From: Acetobacteraceae bacterium
GTDB lineage: Bacteria > Pseudomonadota > Alphaproteobacteria > Acetobacterales > Acetobacteraceae
Assembly (NCBI GenBank): GCA_025352375.1
Contig: JANXTL010000065.1
Span: 1 to 46,813 of the forward strand
Length of the DNA stretch: 46,813 bases
Reading direction: 5' to 3'
Shown: positions 38,565-46,813 of the stretch, in pieces
How the letters are laid out: every line of letters starts with the position of its first letter
Position numbering within the stretch: position 1 is the stretch's first letter
Program-made: the position numbers and the translations under genes
Notes under the pieces: generated by a model
Databases searched by the model: none
The model's input: the letters and a program-made list of their open reading frames with translations, nothing else
Told to the model about the DNA's origin: nothing

Positions 38565-39410
38565 TTAGCCCTTCTTGGCGCAGAACGCATGCAGCGCGTT
38601 TGTTTCGGCCTGCGCGCCTTCCAGATCGGCAGCGATCCGTTCGTATAGGCGCGCGGCGCCTTGGTAGAATTGGGCGGCGGCCGGGTCTTCGCCGACAAAA
38701 GTAGAAATTTCCTCCATTTCGGCGACCCAGCGGTATGCCTTGTCCGGCATTTTCGGCATTTGGCGGGTCAGCCAACCCAGCAACAATGGCTGGCTGACGG
38801 TCATCTCGGCGATTAGCGCGTCGGCGGTGCCGGCTCGCGTCGCGGCCAGCATCATCGCCGCGCCCAACGCGGTGAAACCCTTGGTGAAGCCGGCATAGGA
38901 CAGCTTCATCGCCGACGCCGCCCCGATTGGGCCGGCCTGGACCGGAGTGTTCAGCCCGTATTCCTGCAAAACGGTCACCAGGGATGCCGCCTCGCCCGAC
39001 AGGTAAAGACGGGTATTCTTGGAATCCGGCGCGGGCGGCGGCCCGATGATGCCGCCATCGACGAACACAGCCCCGGTTGCCTGCACGACCCCCGCGATGC
39101 GCTGCACGGTCGAAGGCGCGATGGCGTTGCAGTCCACGTAAACCGGCTTCTTTGCCGCGGCTCGCATCGCTGGTGCCAGCCGCTCGGCCAGCCCGAGGGC
39201 TTCCCCCGGCGGGATAATGGACAGAATAAAGTCGCAGGCCGCGATCCCATCTTCGGTCGCATCCACCATTCCGGCGGCTTTTGCCCGAGCCTGGGTAGCG
39301 GCGCTGCGGCCGGACAGGAGGCTGCGGACCTCCACCCCATGGTCGGTCAGCCGGTTGGCGACGACGCTGCCCATCATGCCGGGCGCGATCACGGCGACGA
39401 TCGGTTTCAT
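38565..39410 (-). CDS. NAD(P)-binding 6-phosphogluconate-dehydrogenase-like protein (DUF1932)
   Basis: A 281-residue protein with an N-terminal Rossmann domain ('MKPIVAVIAPGMMGSVVANRL', 'DFILSIIPPGEAL', 'FVDGGIIGPPP') of the 3-hydroxyisobutyrate/6PGDH superfamily and a C-terminal DUF1932 helical domain ('GAASAMKLSYAGFTKGFTALGAAMM') with the superfamily Lys. ATG 39410 follows GGGGGAGAA-type sequence. Substrate unknown. It diverges from the nitrite reductase gene by 140 bases and may share the FNR-type box between them. Confidence 0.88.
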   Translation of the reverse strand: MKPIVAVIAPGMMGSVVANRLTDHGVEVRSLLSGRSAATQARAKAAGMVDATEDGIAACDFILSIIPPGEALGLAERLAPAMRAAAKKPVYVDCNAIAPSTVQRIAGVVQATGAVFVDGGIIGPPPAPDSKNTRLYLSGEAASLVTVLQEYGLNTPVQAGPIGAASAMKLSYAGFTKGFTALGAAMMLAATRAGTADALIAEMTVSQPLLLGWLTRQMPKMPDKAYRWVAEMEEISTFVGEDPAAAQFYQGAARLYERIAADLEGAQAETNALHAFCAKKG

Positions 39411-39478
39411 GGTCTTTCTCCCCCTTGGGTGCATGCGGCGCATTCTGTCATTTTCGGGGAGGCCGTTCCAGCAGGGGG

Positions 39479-39492
39479 TTGATCCACATCAA
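39479..39492 (+). promoter_or_regulatory. FNR/NNR/DNR-type binding site upstream of the nitrite reductase gene
   Basis: TTGATCCACATCAA is a perfect match to the CRP/FNR-family palindrome TTGAT-N4-ATCAA. Its centre is 65 bases before the nirK ATG. TCTATA at 39511-39516 sits about 28 bases downstream of the centre, as in class II sites placed near -41.5. The box is also 70 bases from the divergent dehydrogenase start. This indicates induction under low oxygen or nitric oxide by an FNR, NNR or DNR-type regulator, none of which is in the window. Confidence 0.85.
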
Positions 39493-39550
39493 AGGCGTAC
39501 AATAAATTTGTCTATAGGTGCGGCCTCTTCCATCCGCAAAAGGGACAACC

Positions 39551-40969
39551 ATGATCGTGAAATCGCTGCGTGCCGTCTTATTGGCCTCCACGCTCGCCGC
39601 ATCGATTTCCGGGGCGCCGGCGATCGCCCAGCCGCCGCCTTCGCCGGCACCGACGAACGCCGCCATGTCTCACGCCATGCCCAGCGCCATGTTCACGCTG
39701 CGCAGCGGCATCGCCCAGGGCAAGATGGTTTATATCGGCAAGGGCGGTGCCATCGACGGGCAGGTCAACCCGACGCTGATGGTGCATGAAGGCGATGTCG
39801 TCCAGATAACCATCGTAAACGGGGAGGGCGCGGAACACGACATCGCGCTGCCCGAATTGCACGCCGTGTCGCAGCGCGTCATCGGTCCTGGCGCCAGCAG
39901 CACCCTGGTATTCCACGCGAACGATATTGGCACTTTCCAATATTTTTGCACCATCGCCGGCCATCGCGAGGCCGGTATGCAAGGCATGGTGCGCGTCGAG
40001 GCCGCGACCCCGAAGGAACCGGACAAAGGTGTCAGCATCTCCCGCGATCCGTCCGACCTGCCACCGCCGGTGGGCGAACGCGGTCCGATCACCGTGCACT
40101 ACGCTTTGGAAGCGATCGAGCGCGTCGGTCGGTTGGACGACAAAACGACCTACGATTTCTGGACTTTCAACGGCAAAATCCCCGGCCCGATGATGCGGGT
40201 GCGCGTCGGCGATACGGTCGTGTTGAGCCTGAAAAACGCCGAAAACAGCGTGATGCTGCACAATATCGATCTGCACGCCGTTGTCGGCCCAGGCGGTGGT
40301 GCGGTGCTGACCGAGGTCGGACCGGGCGAAATCAAATCGTTCACCTTCAAGGCCACCCAGCCCGGGCTTTATGTCTACCATTGCGCGACCCCGATGGTAT
40401 CCAACCACATCTCGAACGGCATGTATGGCATGATTCTGGTCGAGCCAGTCTCTGGCCTGCCGAGGGTCGATCGCGAATTCTACGTGATGCAGGGCGAACT
40501 CTACACCGCCGAACCATACGGACACACCGGATTGCAGGAGTTCAGCGTCGACAAGATGATGAATGAGCGCCCGGAATATTTCGTGTTCAACGGCGCTGTC
40601 GGCGCGTTGACAACGGAACACCCGCTACGGGCGAAAACGGGTGAAACCATTCGCATCTATTTCGGCGTCGGGGGTCCGAACTTCACATCGTCGTTCCACG
40701 TAATCGGCACAATCTTCGACCGGGTCTACAGTTCGGGCAGCTTGACCAGCCCGCCTCTGACCAGCGTGCAGACCACGACGGTGGCGCCCGGCGGTGCCAC
40801 GATGGTCGATCTGACGGTACCGGTGCCAGGCCGTTACGTGCTGGTCGACCACGCACTGACGCGGATGGAGCGTGGCCTGATTGGTGCCCTGATCGTCGAG
40901 GGGCCCGCGAACCCGGACATCTTCCGCGCAGGCGACGGTTCGGCGCCGGCCGCGCCGATGAAGCACTGA
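39551..40969 (+). CDS. nirK: Copper nitrite reductase with extra N-terminal cupredoxin domain
   Basis: A 472-residue secreted (signal to AIA/Q27) nitrite-to-NO reductase. Residues about 50-150 are a separate cupredoxin with complete type 1 ligands H96, C133, H138, M143. Residues about 165-460 are the two-cupredoxin NirK core. Type 1 ligands are H237, C278, H286, M291; type 2 ligands are H242, H277, H434; catalytic D240 and H383 match D98 and H255 of classical NirK. The fused cupredoxin probably serves as the internal electron donor. AAAGGGA lies before ATG 39551. Expression is probably controlled by the FNR-type box at 39479. Confidence 0.94.
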   Translation: MIVKSLRAVLLASTLAASISGAPAIAQPPPSPAPTNAAMSHAMPSAMFTLRSGIAQGKMVYIGKGGAIDGQVNPTLMVHEGDVVQITIVNGEGAEHDIALPELHAVSQRVIGPGASSTLVFHANDIGTFQYFCTIAGHREAGMQGMVRVEAATPKEPDKGVSISRDPSDLPPPVGERGPITVHYALEAIERVGRLDDKTTYDFWTFNGKIPGPMMRVRVGDTVVLSLKNAENSVMLHNIDLHAVVGPGGGAVLTEVGPGEIKSFTFKATQPGLYVYHCATPMVSNHISNGMYGMILVEPVSGLPRVDREFYVMQGELYTAEPYGHTGLQEFSVDKMMNERPEYFVFNGAVGALTTEHPLRAKTGETIRIYFGVGGPNFTSSFHVIGTIFDRVYSSGSLTSPPLTSVQTTTVAPGGATMVDLTVPVPGRYVLVDHALTRMERGLIGALIVEGPANPDIFRAGDGSAPAAPMKH

Positions 40970-40971
40970 CG

Positions 40972-41841
40972 TCAGCCGCGTGCGCGGGCGGTTTGCCGTT
41001 CCGTCACCACCAACAGCACCCCGGCCCCGGCAATCAGCGCCGCGCCGATCGATACCGACAGGTCCGGGATATCGCCCCAAACCGCAAAACCCAGCAGAAA
41101 CGCCCACAGCAACGCGGAATACTCGACCGTCGCCAGCACCGATGCCGGAACGGACCGCGCTGCCTCGAACACCGAGAACTGTGCCAAGCCGCCGAACACG
41201 CCGACCGCCAATAGCAGCGGCAGCTCGATCCCAACGGGCGGATGCCATGCCGCGATCGAAGCGACCCCCGATATGACCAGAAAAACCGTGTTGCTGAATA
41301 GCATTTGCAGCAGGGAGGTTTCCTGCCGTGCGATGCGCCGCATCAGGATGATGCCGTAAGCCCACATCACGGCGGCGGCCATCACAAGCAAAGTCGGCAG
41401 CGATGCCGTTACGCCGAAAGGGTCGGAGGCGAACATTACGCCCAGGAAGCCAATGCTCACGGCGGTCCAGCGCGCTCGGCTGACATGCTCCCCCAGCAGG
41501 CGTGCGGCCAACAGGGTAATCACCAACGGCGCCACGAAATACAGCGTTGTGAGTTGCGCCAGCGGCAAGGTCCGGGACGCTGAGTAGAAGCAGAGCCAGG
41601 CCGTCATCATCAGCAGCGCGCGCAGCGCCAGCGGCCATTTCAGCGGCGTCGCCACCGCTCTGAGCAGCAGAGGCCGCCCCCCGATGACGATCGTGCCGGC
41701 CAGCACGGTCAGGCTACGAAAAAACATGATCTGCCAGACGGGGGTAGTGACCACCAGCCACTTCACCCCCGCGTCATGAACGCAGAACAGCCCGTAGGAC
41801 AGCAGCCCCAATGCGATGCCGAGTGTGGATGTCCGCCCCAT
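40972..41841 (-). CDS. DMT/EamA-family transporter
   Basis: A 289-residue protein with ten hydrophobic helices in two EamA repeats. The first repeat has 'WQIMFFRSL' and 'ARLLGEHVSRARWTAVSIGFLGVM'; the second has 'SVFEAARSVPASVLATVEYSALLWAFLLGFAVWGDIPD'. It ends 3 bases from the nirK stop (convergent). Members export or import amino acids, nucleotides or metabolites; substrate not known. Confidence 0.88.
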   Translation of the reverse strand: MGRTSTLGIALGLLSYGLFCVHDAGVKWLVVTTPVWQIMFFRSLTVLAGTIVIGGRPLLLRAVATPLKWPLALRALLMMTAWLCFYSASRTLPLAQLTTLYFVAPLVITLLAARLLGEHVSRARWTAVSIGFLGVMFASDPFGVTASLPTLLVMAAAVMWAYGIILMRRIARQETSLLQMLFSNTVFLVISGVASIAAWHPPVGIELPLLLAVGVFGGLAQFSVFEAARSVPASVLATVEYSALLWAFLLGFAVWGDIPDLSVSIGAALIAGAGVLLVVTERQTARARG

Positions 41842-41861
41842 TCACCGGGGCATAACACACC

Positions 41862-43838
41862 TTATGCGGCGCCGCGCCTCAGCTCCCCGCCCCGGGTTTC
41901 CGCCAGATGGTCGAAGCGCTGGCGGTAGGTGCCCAGGCCCAAGGTCTGAGACCGCAGTTCGATGATCAGATCGTGCATCTCCGCCACCGGCACCAACGCT
42001 TCGACGTCGTCCCAACCGGGCCAGCCCGCGCGTTCGGCGAAGCCCAGTATCTGGCCGCGCCGGCCGGTCAGCAGCCGCTGCGCACGCGCGGTGAACTCGT
42101 TCGGCACGCTGACGGTCACGCGATCGACCGGCTCCAGTAGCACCGGATCGGCCTTGGCCAACCCATCCTTCATCGCGATGCTCGTCGCTGTCTTAAACGC
42201 CATGTCGGAGCTGTCGACGGAGTGGAACCCACCGTCGGTCAGCGTGACGGATATATCCACCACCGGATAGCCGAATGGGCCTTTCTTGGCCGCCTCCTCA
42301 GCCGCCTCACCCACTGCCGGGATAAAATTCCGGGGCACCGCGCCGCCGACCACCTTGTCGACGAACTCGAATCCGGCCCCGCGCGGGCGTGGAGAAATAT
42401 CGATTTTCACGTCGGCGAACTGGCCGTGTCCGCCGGTCTGGCGTTTCAGGCGGCCGTGCTCGTGGACCTTCACGCGGATCGTTTCCTTATATGCCACCTG
42501 CGGCTTATCGGTGCGCAGCTTCAGGCCGAAGCTTTTTGCCATGTGTTCGATTGTGGTCAGCAAGTGCATCTCACCCTGGCCGCGCAGCACCATTTCTCCG
42601 GTGTCGGTGTCATGGGCCACGGTCAAAGTGGCGTCTTCCTCGGTCAGTTTTTGCAACGCGCCAAATAATTTGACGTCGTCTTTCCGGTCGGTGGTGTGGA
42701 CTGCCATCGAATAGACGGGCGGCGGTGCTTCCGGAAAAGGTAGCGCATCAATCGACCCGTTGGTGGACACCGCGGCCCCCGTTGCAACCCCATCCAGGCG
42801 GCCGAATGCAACCACGTCCCCGGCGCGTGCGTCCGCCATCTTGGTCAGGTCGGCGCCGTTATTCATGTGGTAAATGCCGCCCAGGCGCGTGCCGTTCAGC
42901 GTGGCCCCGTCCTTGATCTCGCCGCGCCAAACCCGAGCGTATGACAACTTGCCGGTGTGGCCGGCGTAGGCGGTTTTGAACACTTGGGCCAATGGCGCGC
43001 CGTCGCCGTCGATGCCCTTGCGAGTGGCGGTTTCCGCGGCCTCCGGCGTGTCGTGCCGCAGCGCCTTCCACAGGCGGCGCACGCCGTTGGCATTTTCCGC
43101 CGAACCCACCAGCACCTCAATCACCGACCCCGCCAGCAGGTCCTTGCGCATGTCGCGGTAGAGTTCCTCCGGCGTGGGCTTCATGTCCTCCAATATTTTT
43201 TCCAGCAGCACGTCGTCGTGGTCGGCCAGGGTTTCGACCAGTTTGCCCAGGGCGTCTTGCTCCTCCGCCAGCATGGAGGCAGGGATCTGCATCAGCTCCG
43301 ACGCCCGGCCTTTGCGGTAGCGGTAGGCGCGCTCGCTCATGAGGTCGACGTATCCGGTGACGTTGGTGCCCTCGACGATGGGCATCTGGCGCAGCACCAG
43401 CGGCGATCGTGCATAGGATTGTAGCGCGGCCAGCGTGTCGGAGACGCTTCCCTCCAACGTGTCGATCTTATTGACGAACACCATGTGGGGCACGCCTTCA
43501 TCGGCCAGCCTCTTCAGCAGCGGCGCGACGGTCAGCGCGCGCGATGGCACCGGCTCGCACACCACAACGGCGATATCGGCCATGGCCAAAGCGGCCTCGG
43601 CCTCATGGGAAAATTCGATCGAGCCGGGGCAATCCAGGATGGTCCATTTATCGCCAAGATATTCGCAATGGCCCAACCGGACCTCGGTCGTCATCGGGCG
43701 GTTGCGAGGATCGGCCGGACGTTTGGGAGGCGAACCGGCGACCTCCATCAACGCGTCGAACAGGGTCGATTTGCCGCTGCTGTATGGGCCGACCAGAGCG
43801 ACCGACCGAGGACTTCTGCCGTTTGTGATTCCTGACAT
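41862..43838 (-). CDS. Elongation-factor-G-like GTPase (EF-G-2-like)
   Basis: A 658-residue translational GTPase paralogue with the EF-G domain order. The G1 loop is 'GPYSSGKST' instead of GHVDHGKT, G3 is 'DCPGSIEF' lacking the catalytic His of DxPGH, and G4 NKID is intact. No switch I 'RGIT' is seen. Domains II ('GKLSYARVWRGEIKDG'), III, IV ('RQTGGHGQFADVKIDI') and V ('GRRGQILGF') are present. It is likely an alternative EF-G-like factor with altered GTPase activity rather than the essential FusA. ATG 43838 has GGAGG 7 bases upstream; the longer start to 43892 is unlikely. The neighbouring DMT gene is 20 bases downstream. Confidence 0.88.
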   Translation of the reverse strand: MSGITNGRSPRSVALVGPYSSGKSTLFDALMEVAGSPPKRPADPRNRPMTTEVRLGHCEYLGDKWTILDCPGSIEFSHEAEAALAMADIAVVVCEPVPSRALTVAPLLKRLADEGVPHMVFVNKIDTLEGSVSDTLAALQSYARSPLVLRQMPIVEGTNVTGYVDLMSERAYRYRKGRASELMQIPASMLAEEQDALGKLVETLADHDDVLLEKILEDMKPTPEELYRDMRKDLLAGSVIEVLVGSAENANGVRRLWKALRHDTPEAAETATRKGIDGDGAPLAQVFKTAYAGHTGKLSYARVWRGEIKDGATLNGTRLGGIYHMNNGADLTKMADARAGDVVAFGRLDGVATGAAVSTNGSIDALPFPEAPPPVYSMAVHTTDRKDDVKLFGALQKLTEEDATLTVAHDTDTGEMVLRGQGEMHLLTTIEHMAKSFGLKLRTDKPQVAYKETIRVKVHEHGRLKRQTGGHGQFADVKIDISPRPRGAGFEFVDKVVGGAVPRNFIPAVGEAAEEAAKKGPFGYPVVDISVTLTDGGFHSVDSSDMAFKTATSIAMKDGLAKADPVLLEPVDRVTVSVPNEFTARAQRLLTGRRGQILGFAERAGWPGWDDVEALVPVAEMHDLIIELRSQTLGLGTYRQRFDHLAETRGGELRRGAA

Positions 43839-44199
43839 GAGCGCGCCTCCTTCGTTTTTCCGAAGGCGGCCACCGGGCGGGAAACCCAGCACTTGGGCGC
43901 CCGGTGCGCCCTCAGTGTTCGGATGTTACGCCGGTTCGCGGGACAAGCGAGTCCCGATTTGCATCTTGCCGCCCGAATCGTCGCCCGTACCGCCCCACCG
44001 ACGCTTTGCCGCCGTTGCCGGGGCGTGTGCCGACCCCCTGGACCATCCGTACACGATGGAATTGCGTCTATACAATGATTGCGCGCATGTTCGGCTGGCT
44101 GGCAATCCCCGCGATGCACGCATTTTTTTCGCCAGCGTAAACGATTGGTTAACCTTTAGTCGTCAGACTGCTCCCGTTAACTCTCGGGAGCACGCCACC
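43839..44199. other. Divergent intergenic region, EF-G-like gene and chemotaxis receptor
   Basis: 361 bases without a gene. It contains hairpins CCTTCG-TTTTTC-CGAAGG (43849-43866) in the EF-G-like leader, GGGAC-AAGCGA-GTCCC nearby, and GGTTAACC followed by a 7-bp stem that covers the receptor's ribosome site (44170-44191). Promoters for both genes should lie here but no clear -35/-10 pair stands out. Confidence 0.6.
44170..44191 (+). promoter_or_regulatory. Hairpin covering the chemotaxis receptor's Shine-Dalgarno
   Basis: GCTCCCG (44170-44176) pairs perfectly with CGGGAGC (44185-44191) across an 8-base loop. GGGAG in the 3' arm is the Shine-Dalgarno for ATG 44200 (9-base spacing). In mRNA the stem would hide it, a pattern typical of translational control, though no trans-acting factor can be named. 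Confidence 0.35.
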
Positions 44200-46614
44200 A
44201 TGCCGTCGGCCGCATCGCCGTATTTGCGTTTTCTTGCCTGGCCCGCGCGGGCTTTTCGGAACCTGCCCATCGGATGGAAGCTTGCGGCCATGCTGGCCGG
44301 CTCGCTCGCGATGCTGGCTGGCGTGTCGTGGTTTTCCCTCGACCGGATGAAAACCGTGGGCCGGCTGCAGGACGGTATCAGCGAGCGGGCGGCGCTCGAA
44401 CGGCAAGTTCAGTACGGCATGGCCGCTGCGCTCGAGCTGCGCACGATCAGCCGGGAATTGCAGCTTCAACAAACCGTTTCGATGGTCACGAAGGCAGCTG
44501 CGCGCGCCGAACAGCTGCATACGACGGCGCACGATTGGTTCAAGCAGGCGCAGCAGGCTGCCAAAGTCGCTAGCGAACAGGCGCTGCTCAAGCAGATACT
44601 GACGCACCTGGACCAAACCGCGGCGGCCGTGAAACACGGTGCGGCCTTGCGTAGCGACATGCTCGCTGGCCGCCAAAAACGGCTGTTCGGGGTTCGCCCC
44701 ATGCTGGAATCGAGCATGCGCACCTTCGCCGACGAAATTGCCCAGGGCGGCGCCATGCTCAGCGGGGCCGATGCGGTGCGGTCGGACGGCATTCGCGCCG
44801 AGGCCAACCAAAGTAACCCGATCCTTGCCTCGCTCAACCAGTACCGCTTCGCGATGGGACGGGTGCAGGAAGCGGCGATGATGTTCCTCGCCACCGGCAA
44901 CCGAGCGGCCGTCAACGAAGCAAAGGACGGCGCGGATGCCGCATCCAAGGCGATGGCCGCTATCCTGGGGAGCGACGGGCCCGAGGCGCTGAAGGCTACC
45001 GCGAGAACCGTCGCCACGATCGGGAACGGTATAACGCAGGCGGTGCTCGACCTGATTGGTCAAACCAAGGAACTGGACGACCTCAACGCCAACGAAGTGG
45101 AAACGGCCAGTCAGGCGATGCGGCAGGCGATTGCCGATCTGTCCCGCACAGCGGCGTTGCACGATAGCGACGCCACCGATCGGGCCAATGAGGCGCGTGC
45201 CGCGGCGCAACGGGATATCGCCATTTTGGTCGGGGTTGCCGGATTGGGCATGGCGATCCTGGGCGGGTTCGTGGTCCATATAGTCGCCTCGCCGATGCGC
45301 GGACTGACCCGCGTGTTGGCCACCATTGCCGGCGGCGATACCGAGGCGTGCGTCCTCTATCGCGAACAGCGCGATGAGATCGGACAGATGGCGGTCGCGG
45401 TCGAGACATTGCGCGGGGTGATGCGAAAAGCATTCGTTCAGGGCCAGATGATCGAACAAATCGCCGTGCCGGTCATGACCGCGTCGGCCGAGGGCGACGT
45501 TCCCGTGACCTACCTGAACGCCGAGGCGCAACGGGTGTTGGCGCTGATCGGGGACCATCTGCCGGTGCCGCCGAGCCAGATTCTCGGGCGTTCGCTGGGG
45601 ATGTTCTATCCCGATCCGGATGTCGCGCAGGCGCTTTTGCGGAACCCTTCCAGCCTGCCGTACCGGACCCGCATGACAATCGGCACCGAAACGCTGGAGG
45701 CCACTGCGTCGGCGCTGCTGGACCGTCACGGCGCCTATGTGGGGCCGATGATCGTTTGGCAGGTTCTGACCGCCCAGACGCGATTGGTCACCCGTTTCGA
45801 GCGTAGCGTCGGCGCCATCGCGTCCGCGGTGAGCGAGTCGGCGGAGGCCATGACGCGGGCCGCCCTAACAATGACCGAAGCGGTGGCGGAATCCGGCCAG
45901 CGCCTCGCCGCGGTGTCCGGCGCGTCGGAACAGGCATCCGGCAACGTCAGCGCCGCCGCCGTGGGGGCGGAGGAGCTGGCGATGTCAGTCGCGGAAATCG
46001 GCCGCCAAATGGAGGAATCAACCCGCATCGCCAGCCAGGCCGTGCGCGAAGCGGACGCGACCGACCGATGCGTCGGCGGTCTGAGCAAAGCCGCCGAACG
46101 CATTGGCGACGTGGTGCGCCTGATCGGCGACATCGCGGCCCGCACCAACCTCCTGGCCCTCAACGCCACCATCGAGGCCGCTCGGGCTGGGGAGGCTGGC
46201 AAGGGCTTCGCCGTGGTGGCGAGCGAGGTGAAAACCCTGGCGACCCAGACCGCTAAAGCGACCCGAGAAATCGCTGAGCAGATCGCGGGGATGCGGCAGA
46301 GCACCAGCCAGGCCGTGGGCGCGTTGCGCGGCATCGGCGCGACTATCCAGCGGATGAATGAGATCGCGACATCCATCGCCGGTTCGGTGGAGGAACAGGG
46401 GTCGGCGACGCAGGAAATCGCCCGCGCGGTGCAGCAGGCGGCGATGGGGACGAACGAGGTGAACGACAATATCGCGGTGGTCGACCAAGCGGTAGGCAAC
46501 ACCGGGATCCAATCGGCCGTAGTACTGAACGCGGCGCAACGGCTCAGCGAGCAGTCGGCCACGCTGAAGGCGGAGGTGCGCGATTTCCTGGCTTCGATGC
46601 GGGAGGCGGCTTAG
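44200..46614 (+). CDS. Methyl-accepting chemotaxis protein with PAS-like segment
   Basis: An 804-residue receptor. TM1 is about residues 28-47, a long helical periplasmic domain (about 48-337) follows, TM2 about 338-363, then HAMP ('SPMRGLTRVLATIAGGDTE...DEIGQMAVAVETLRG'). A PAS-like segment lies at about 430-525 ('VPVTYLNAEAQRVLALI', 'GRSLGMFYPDPDVAQ'). The C-terminal signalling hairpin has the tip 'RTNLLALNATIEAARAGEAGKGFAVVA'. No CheR/CheB-tethering pentapeptide is seen. The TAG stop is the first three bases of repeat copy C. The start ATG 44200 is the only one fitting TM1; upstream in-frame sequence is antisense to the EF-G-like gene. Confidence 0.9.
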   Translation: MPSAASPYLRFLAWPARAFRNLPIGWKLAAMLAGSLAMLAGVSWFSLDRMKTVGRLQDGISERAALERQVQYGMAAALELRTISRELQLQQTVSMVTKAAARAEQLHTTAHDWFKQAQQAAKVASEQALLKQILTHLDQTAAAVKHGAALRSDMLAGRQKRLFGVRPMLESSMRTFADEIAQGGAMLSGADAVRSDGIRAEANQSNPILASLNQYRFAMGRVQEAAMMFLATGNRAAVNEAKDGADAASKAMAAILGSDGPEALKATARTVATIGNGITQAVLDLIGQTKELDDLNANEVETASQAMRQAIADLSRTAALHDSDATDRANEARAAAQRDIAILVGVAGLGMAILGGFVVHIVASPMRGLTRVLATIAGGDTEACVLYREQRDEIGQMAVAVETLRGVMRKAFVQGQMIEQIAVPVMTASAEGDVPVTYLNAEAQRVLALIGDHLPVPPSQILGRSLGMFYPDPDVAQALLRNPSSLPYRTRMTIGTETLEATASALLDRHGAYVGPMIVWQVLTAQTRLVTRFERSVGAIASAVSESAEAMTRAALTMTEAVAESGQRLAAVSGASEQASGNVSAAAVGAEELAMSVAEIGRQMEESTRIASQAVREADATDRCVGGLSKAAERIGDVVRLIGDIAARTNLLALNATIEAARAGEAGKGFAVVASEVKTLATQTAKATREIAEQIAGMRQSTSQAVGALRGIGATIQRMNEIATSIAGSVEEQGSATQEIARAVQQAAMGTNEVNDNIAVVDQAVGNTGIQSAVVLNAAQRLSEQSATLKAEVRDFLASMREAA

Positions 46615-46728
46615 AGCGTGATCGCCTGAGGTTGACTTCAACCTCGGGCGTGAATCACCCTCTCAAACAAAGGCTTAGACCATGATCCAACGTCGAGATC
46701 GCATGCAACCTCAAACGATCATGGTCTA
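46612..46728 (+). repeat. 117-bp dispersed element, copy C
   Basis: Differs from copy A at one position (CAACGTCGAG for CAACGCCGAG). It begins at the TAG stop codon of the chemotaxis receptor gene and is the downstream intergenic region. Structure as described for copy A. Confidence 0.94.
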
Positions 46729-46764
46729 GGGTATGAGCGCATGAGACAGATCACGTCACTCAAG

Positions 46765-46792
46765 GTCATGGCGGGTGGTAGCCCGCCATGAC
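46765..46792 (+). repeat. Strong hairpin at the right end
   Basis: GTCATGGCGGG (46765-46775) pairs perfectly over 11 bases with CCCGCCATGAC (46782-46792) around a six-base loop. No T-tract follows, so it looks more like a REP-type palindrome than an intrinsic terminator. It follows the 117-bp element by 36 bases. Confidence 0.45.
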
Positions 46793-46813
46793 GATGCGGG
46801 AACGGCCGAGCAA

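Noticed and set aside
44149-45729. 526-codon minus-strand frame
   Set aside because: Antisense of the chemotaxis receptor; no start context or domain.

Overview
The window is GC-rich bacterial chromosome with dense gene packing, frequent 1-4 base overlaps and a dnaN / recF / gyrB block. GC-rich codon use, the style of the lipid A, NirK and MetY proteins, and the intergenic repeat type suggest an alphaproteobacterium, most likely Acetobacteraceae. The taxon is inferred from protein style; no search was run.

Layout. 1-6273: a left-truncated phytanoyl-CoA-dioxygenase-like gene, divergent from pmbA/tldE, a Tim44-like membrane protein, a CoA-binding/MetY fusion and a coupled MFS transporter. 6384-12252: lipid A genes (DUF374 acyltransferase, waaA, lpxK), an SDR and a TPR O-GlcNAc-transferase-like protein. 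12308-16837: glpK (minus), then SDR, amidase, a deleted marC remnant and a DUF1993 protein. 16930-28698: dnaN and recF-gyrB, separated by about 7 kb that carries a cell-envelope O-acetylation locus (MBOAT acyltransferase, four SGNH-type esterase/transferase genes, a small membrane protein) and a lytic transglycosylase. 28806-31883: a fused OHCU decarboxylase/HIU hydrolase, an HpcH aldolase and a DHA2-type MFS exporter. 31966-35894: a J-domain membrane protein, a THI5/NMT1-like binding protein, an alpha/beta hydrolase and a 2-oxoglutarate/Fe(II) oxygenase. 35895-37390: a decayed accessory patch with an ORF remnant, a tiny ORF cut off by a repeat, an intact HTH antitoxin and a broken RelE-type toxin. 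37391-41841: an Fe-ADH and a DUF1932-type dehydrogenase diverge from a copper nitrite reductase with a perfect FNR/NNR-type box; a DMT permease follows. 41862-46614: an EF-G-like GTPase and a methyl-accepting chemotaxis protein.

Most notable: (i) a 117-bp dispersed element in three nearly identical copies, each supplying the stop codon of the neighbouring ORF; (ii) the peptidoglycan/envelope O-acetylation locus with four SGNH proteins beside a lytic transglycosylase, wedged between dnaN and recF; (iii) a toxin gene with an in-frame amber codon plus a 15-bp tandem duplication while its antitoxin stays intact; (iv) a HIU hydrolase domain whose catalytic His is Gln; (v) a marC gene reduced by an internal deletion. 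No tRNA, rRNA, CRISPR array, intact insertion sequence or convincing oriC was seen.
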